A stretch of DNA of 16,614 nucleotides. Source: Betaproteobacteria bacterium. GTDB lineage: Bacteria > Pseudomonadota > Gammaproteobacteria > Burkholderiales > SG8-41. The stretch covers positions 1 to 16,614 of the forward strand of contig JANXSE010000019.1 in NCBI GenBank assembly GCA_025356695.1, read 5' to 3'. Below the pieces are notes generated by a model, which had not been told where the DNA came from, did no database searches, and was given only the letters and a program-made list of their open reading frames with translations. Below are positions 14,628 to 16,614 of this stretch, in pieces. A program made the position numbers and the translations under genes. How positions within the stretch are numbered: position 1 is the stretch's first letter; every line of letters starts with the position of its first letter.

Positions 14628-14703
14628 GTAGGGTGGGCAACTTGTTGCCCACGTAACTTGGACGCCTTATTTGAACCCGTGGGCAGCAAGCTGCCCACCC
14701 TAC
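14628..14703. repeat. REPIN-like doublet, second family (GTAGGGTGGGCA)
   Basis: Two inverted 26-bp copies, 14628-14653 (plus) and 14678-14703 (minus), are identical at 24 of 26 positions after reverse-complementing. Each is itself a hairpin (GTGGGCAAC / GTTGCCCAC in the first, GTGGGCAGC / GCTGCCCAC in the second). The two differences lie opposite each other, so pairing is conserved. Both have a GTAGG head facing outward, as in the doublet at 153-310, but the hairpin sequence differs, pointing to a second REP family. It lies 25 bp downstream of the TerC gene. Confidence 0.75.
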
Positions 14704-14768
14704 GTCACTGCGCTCTATGCCTCTAAAGGCAACGCTGTCGATTTTGCGTCGAGCGAAACCCGCCCTCA

Positions 14769-14833
14769 CCCCTACCCTCTCCCGGGGGGAGAGGGTGAGA
14801 ACTGCCCGAATTCGCTGATGCGAATTCGGGTTT
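14769..14833 (-). repeat. Two-hairpin repeat, right copy (inverted relative to 12718-12782)
   Basis: Read on the minus strand it begins two bases after the TGA of the amidohydrolase gene. The first hairpin is a perfect 11-bp stem CCCGAATTCGC / GCGAATTCGGG (14805-14815 / 14820-14830) with a 4-base loop; the second is CCCTCTCCC / GGGAGAGGG (14775-14783 / 14787-14795). It mirrors the left copy, so the two form an inverted pair around the island. On the plus strand the 11-bp stem is followed by TTTAAT, so it could weakly stop transcription coming from the TerC side. Confidence 0.78.
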
Positions 14834-14835
14834 AA

Positions 14836-15654
14836 TCACTTGAATCCAAACAGCCGCGCCGGCGTATCCCACAACAGTTTGCGCTGCGTCTTCGCGTCGG
14901 GCACCCAGCGCTCGAACACGGCGCGCGTGGGGCCGTAATCGACGCGTATATCAAGACGCACGAACGGCCAGTCCGAGCCCCATACGGCATTGTCCGGCGT
15001 AAAAGCCTCGATCAGCTGATGCACGATGGCGTCGGTGTCGGGATGCGGGTACGGCAGATTGGAAAAGCGGAACGGGCCCGAAATCTTGATCACGCCCATG
15101 CCGCTGCGGCCGAGTTCGAGCAGCGCCTTGAAGCCGGCGCTGGCCGGCCCCGTCACCGGGTCGGTGCGGCCGCAATGATCGATCATCACGCGCACGCCCG
15201 ATTTTTTCAGTATCGGCATTGCTTCGGCAATTTGATCCTTGTTGCATTGAATCTGGCAAAACCAGTTGGCGGCCTTGAGTTTGGCCAGCAACGCGGGCGC
15301 GGCCGGATCGAGCAGCGGTGCCAGTCCGTTGTTGTGCAGATTGATGCGCACGCCGACGATACCGCCGTCGCTCAGGCGCGTGATTTCTTTATCAGACACA
15401 TCGTGTTTGACCAGCGCAATGCCTTTGAGACGCCCGTTCGAGCGCGCAATGCCGTCGAGCAGGCAGCTGTTATCGTCGCCATAGGGACCGGCGCCGACTG
15501 CAAGCCCGTGTGTAATGCCGTGCGCATCGAAAACCGCCAGCAATTGATCAGCGGTGCCGGCCTGTGAGGGATGCGGCGTGTAGACAACGTCGCTTTGATA
15601 GGGGAAACGGGCCGGATCAAATACGTGAAAGTGGCAGTCTGCAGCGTGCGTCAT
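14836..15654 (-). CDS. Amidohydrolase-family protein, LigI-like (2-pyrone-4,6-dicarboxylate hydrolase type)
   Basis: The 272-residue product is a TIM-barrel hydrolase of the amidohydrolase superfamily (COG3618 type). His8 and His10 (DCHFHVFDP) form the N-terminal HxH; His160 lies in MIDHCGRTDP and Asp228 in VWGSDWPFVR. The 68-residue spacing from His160 to Asp228 equals that between His180 and Asp248 of LigI, the lactonase that opens 2-pyrone-4,6-dicarboxylate to 4-oxalomesaconate. Similar proteins act on other lactones, so substrate identity is not proven. The ATG at 15654 follows GAGGA at 6 bp. It is transcribed after the second Bug receptor gene (81-bp gap). A PrpF/GalD-type protein, which could use the LigI product, is encoded about 12 kb away in the same window. 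Confidence 0.87.
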   Translation of the reverse strand: MTHAADCHFHVFDPARFPYQSDVVYTPHPSQAGTADQLLAVFDAHGITHGLAVGAGPYGDDNSCLLDGIARSNGRLKGIALVKHDVSDKEITRLSDGGIVGVRINLHNNGLAPLLDPAAPALLAKLKAANWFCQIQCNKDQIAEAMPILKKSGVRVMIDHCGRTDPVTGPASAGFKALLELGRSGMGVIKISGPFRFSNLPYPHPDTDAIVHQLIEAFTPDNAVWGSDWPFVRLDIRVDYGPTRAVFERWVPDAKTQRKLLWDTPARLFGFK

Positions 15655-15735
15655 GGCAATCCTCGAAGCTGTGATAAAAAATCCTGCTGATTCTCAAATC
15701 TCATACGGGCCAACTCAATTACGCATGGTCATTAG

Positions 15736-16614
15736 TCACTCAATTTTCAAGTTCGCCTCTTTGGCGAGCTTTTTCCATTTCCCGACTTCGGCGCGCAGCA
15801 GTGCGGCGAATGCCTGCGGTGTTGTGCCTACAGCCTCCGAACCGTCTGCGCCAAGCCGCGCTTTCACATCGGGTTGCGCCAGCACCTCATTGATTTCGCT
15901 GCTCAGCCGCGCGGCGAACGCGGCTGGTATGGCCGGCGGCGCGAGCAGGCCGTTCCATTGATTAATTTCGTAGCCGGGAATCCCCGACTCGGCAATCGTC
16001 GGCACTTCGGGCAGTATCGGCGAACGCTTCAGCGAAGTAACAGCTATCGCGCGCAAGCGCCCGCTGCGCACATGTGCGGCCTGTAATATGGACGGAAACG
16101 CCATGTCGAGTTGTCCGGCGATCACGTCGGAGACCGCCGGCGCGCTGCCTTTATACGGCACATATAACAACTCGGTGCCGCCCGCAGTCGCCAGCAAAGC
16201 GCCGGCCAGATGCGCAAGCGAACCAATGCCCGATGATCCGTACGTCAAACCACCCTTTTTTGTTTTCGACAACGCGATCAGTTCACGCACCGTTTTTGCC
16301 GGCATCGATGGATGCACCAGCAGCAGGTACGGCAGCGACGTCACCTGTGTCAGCGGCGTCAGGTCGCGCAGCAGGTCGTAAGACATTTTTATACGCAAGG
16401 CCGCGCTGACCGTATGCGTCGCCGTAATCGCCAATAGCGTGTAGCCGTCGGGCGCCGCGTGGGCGACGATTTCTGCACCGATGTCGCCGGCCGCACCGGG
16501 GCGGTTGTCGACAATCACCTGATGTCCCCAGCGCTCGCCGAGTTTCTGCGCGATCGCACGCGCTGTGATATCGGTGCCGCCGCCGGGCGAAAACGGCACC
16601 AGCAGGCGCACCGG
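15736..16614 (-). CDS. Bug/TctC-family periplasmic receptor (5' end beyond the window)
   Basis: The frame is open to the window edge and the first visible residues are PVRLLVPFSPGGGTDITARA, the start of the mature fold in this family. The signal peptide and about 25-35 N-terminal residues must therefore lie outside the window; the GTG near 16611 is an internal valine codon. Further family stretches are VIVDNRPGAAGDIGAEIVA, AAPDGYTLL, YVPYKGSAPAVSDVIAGQLD, LPEVPTIAESGIPGYE and the Lys-rich end KWKKLAKEANLKIE. The receptor would bind a small carboxylate in the periplasm. It is upstream of, and probably co-transcribed with, the LigI-like gene. It is clearly a paralogue of the receptor at 11751-12719 and not a duplicate of it. 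Confidence 0.92.
   Translation of the reverse strand, partial: PVRLLVPFSPGGGTDITARAIAQKLGERWGHQVIVDNRPGAAGDIGAEIVAHAAPDGYTLLAITATHTVSAALRIKMSYDLLRDLTPLTQVTSLPYLLLVHPSMPAKTVRELIALSKTKKGGLTYGSSGIGSLAHLAGALLATAGGTELLYVPYKGSAPAVSDVIAGQLDMAFPSILQAAHVRSGRLRAIAVTSLKRSPILPEVPTIAESGIPGYEINQWNGLLAPPAIPAAFAARLSSEINEVLAQPDVKARLGADGSEAVGTTPQAFAALLRAEVGKWKKLAKEANLKIE

Noticed and set aside
1..16614. CRISPR arrays, tRNA and rRNA genes, integrase or transposase genes
   Set aside because: No regularly spaced direct repeats, no cloverleaf or rRNA-like sequence, and no recombinase motifs were seen on either strand.

Overview
The window looks like a chromosomal segment of a betaproteobacterium, probably from the Burkholderiales or a related group. 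The protein-coding sequence is GC-rich. It carries two Bug/TctC-type periplasmic receptors, a family hugely expanded in that class, next to carboxylate-catabolism enzymes typical of these environmental degraders. The assignment rests on gene content, not on a marker gene.

Layout, left to right. (1) 1-329: the last codons of a plus-strand gene that enters the window, then a pair of inverted GTAGG-headed REP hairpins (a REPIN-like doublet). (2) 330-1385, minus: a LysM protein with a C-terminal membrane segment, followed by a clear bidirectional terminator at 1534-1559. (3) 1577-5374, minus: a probable operon, in transcription order TAXI-type solute receptor with two membrane segments, FMN-dependent alpha-hydroxy-acid oxidase, and PrpF-family isomerase/tautomerase. 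(4) 5566-6729, plus: a divergent MFS transporter, ending 7 bp from a convergent adenylate cyclase-FHA protein (6737-7675, minus). (5) 7820-9364, minus: a TcuA-like FAD dehydrogenase, divergent from a GntR/FCD regulator (9493-10167, plus). A perfect 12-bp palindrome lies between them, the likely operator. (6) 10348-12719, plus: MmgE/PrpD-family protein and a Bug receptor, with a good sigma70-type promoter of their own. (7) 12720-14835: an accessory island holding a secreted Sel1-repeat protein and a TerC-family membrane protein, together with several hairpin repeats. (8) 14836-16614, minus: a LigI-like amidohydrolase and a second Bug receptor cut by the window edge.

How the parts may work together. 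Most genes outside the island fit the uptake and oxidation of small di/tricarboxylates. The receptors (two Bug, one TAXI) would capture the acids, although no membrane permease for them lies in the window. The TcuA-like dehydrogenase, PrpF-family tautomerase, PrpD-like dehydratase, hydroxy-acid oxidase and LigI-like lactonase are all enzymes that act on tricarballylate, aconitate, methylcitrate, oxalomesaconate or similar acids. The GntR/FCD protein is the obvious local regulator. The exact substrate cannot be read from the sequence.

The most unusual region is the island. The Sel1-repeat gene has the layout of an integron gene cassette: a GTTRRRY core 24 bp before its start and a 70-bp attC-like folded site overlapping its stop codon, with no integrase in view. 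The TerC gene begins 19 bp after the attC-like core. The whole island is bounded by two inverted, about 84% identical, two-hairpin repeats, each lying directly after the stop codon of the flanking operon, and it also contains a second REPIN-like doublet.
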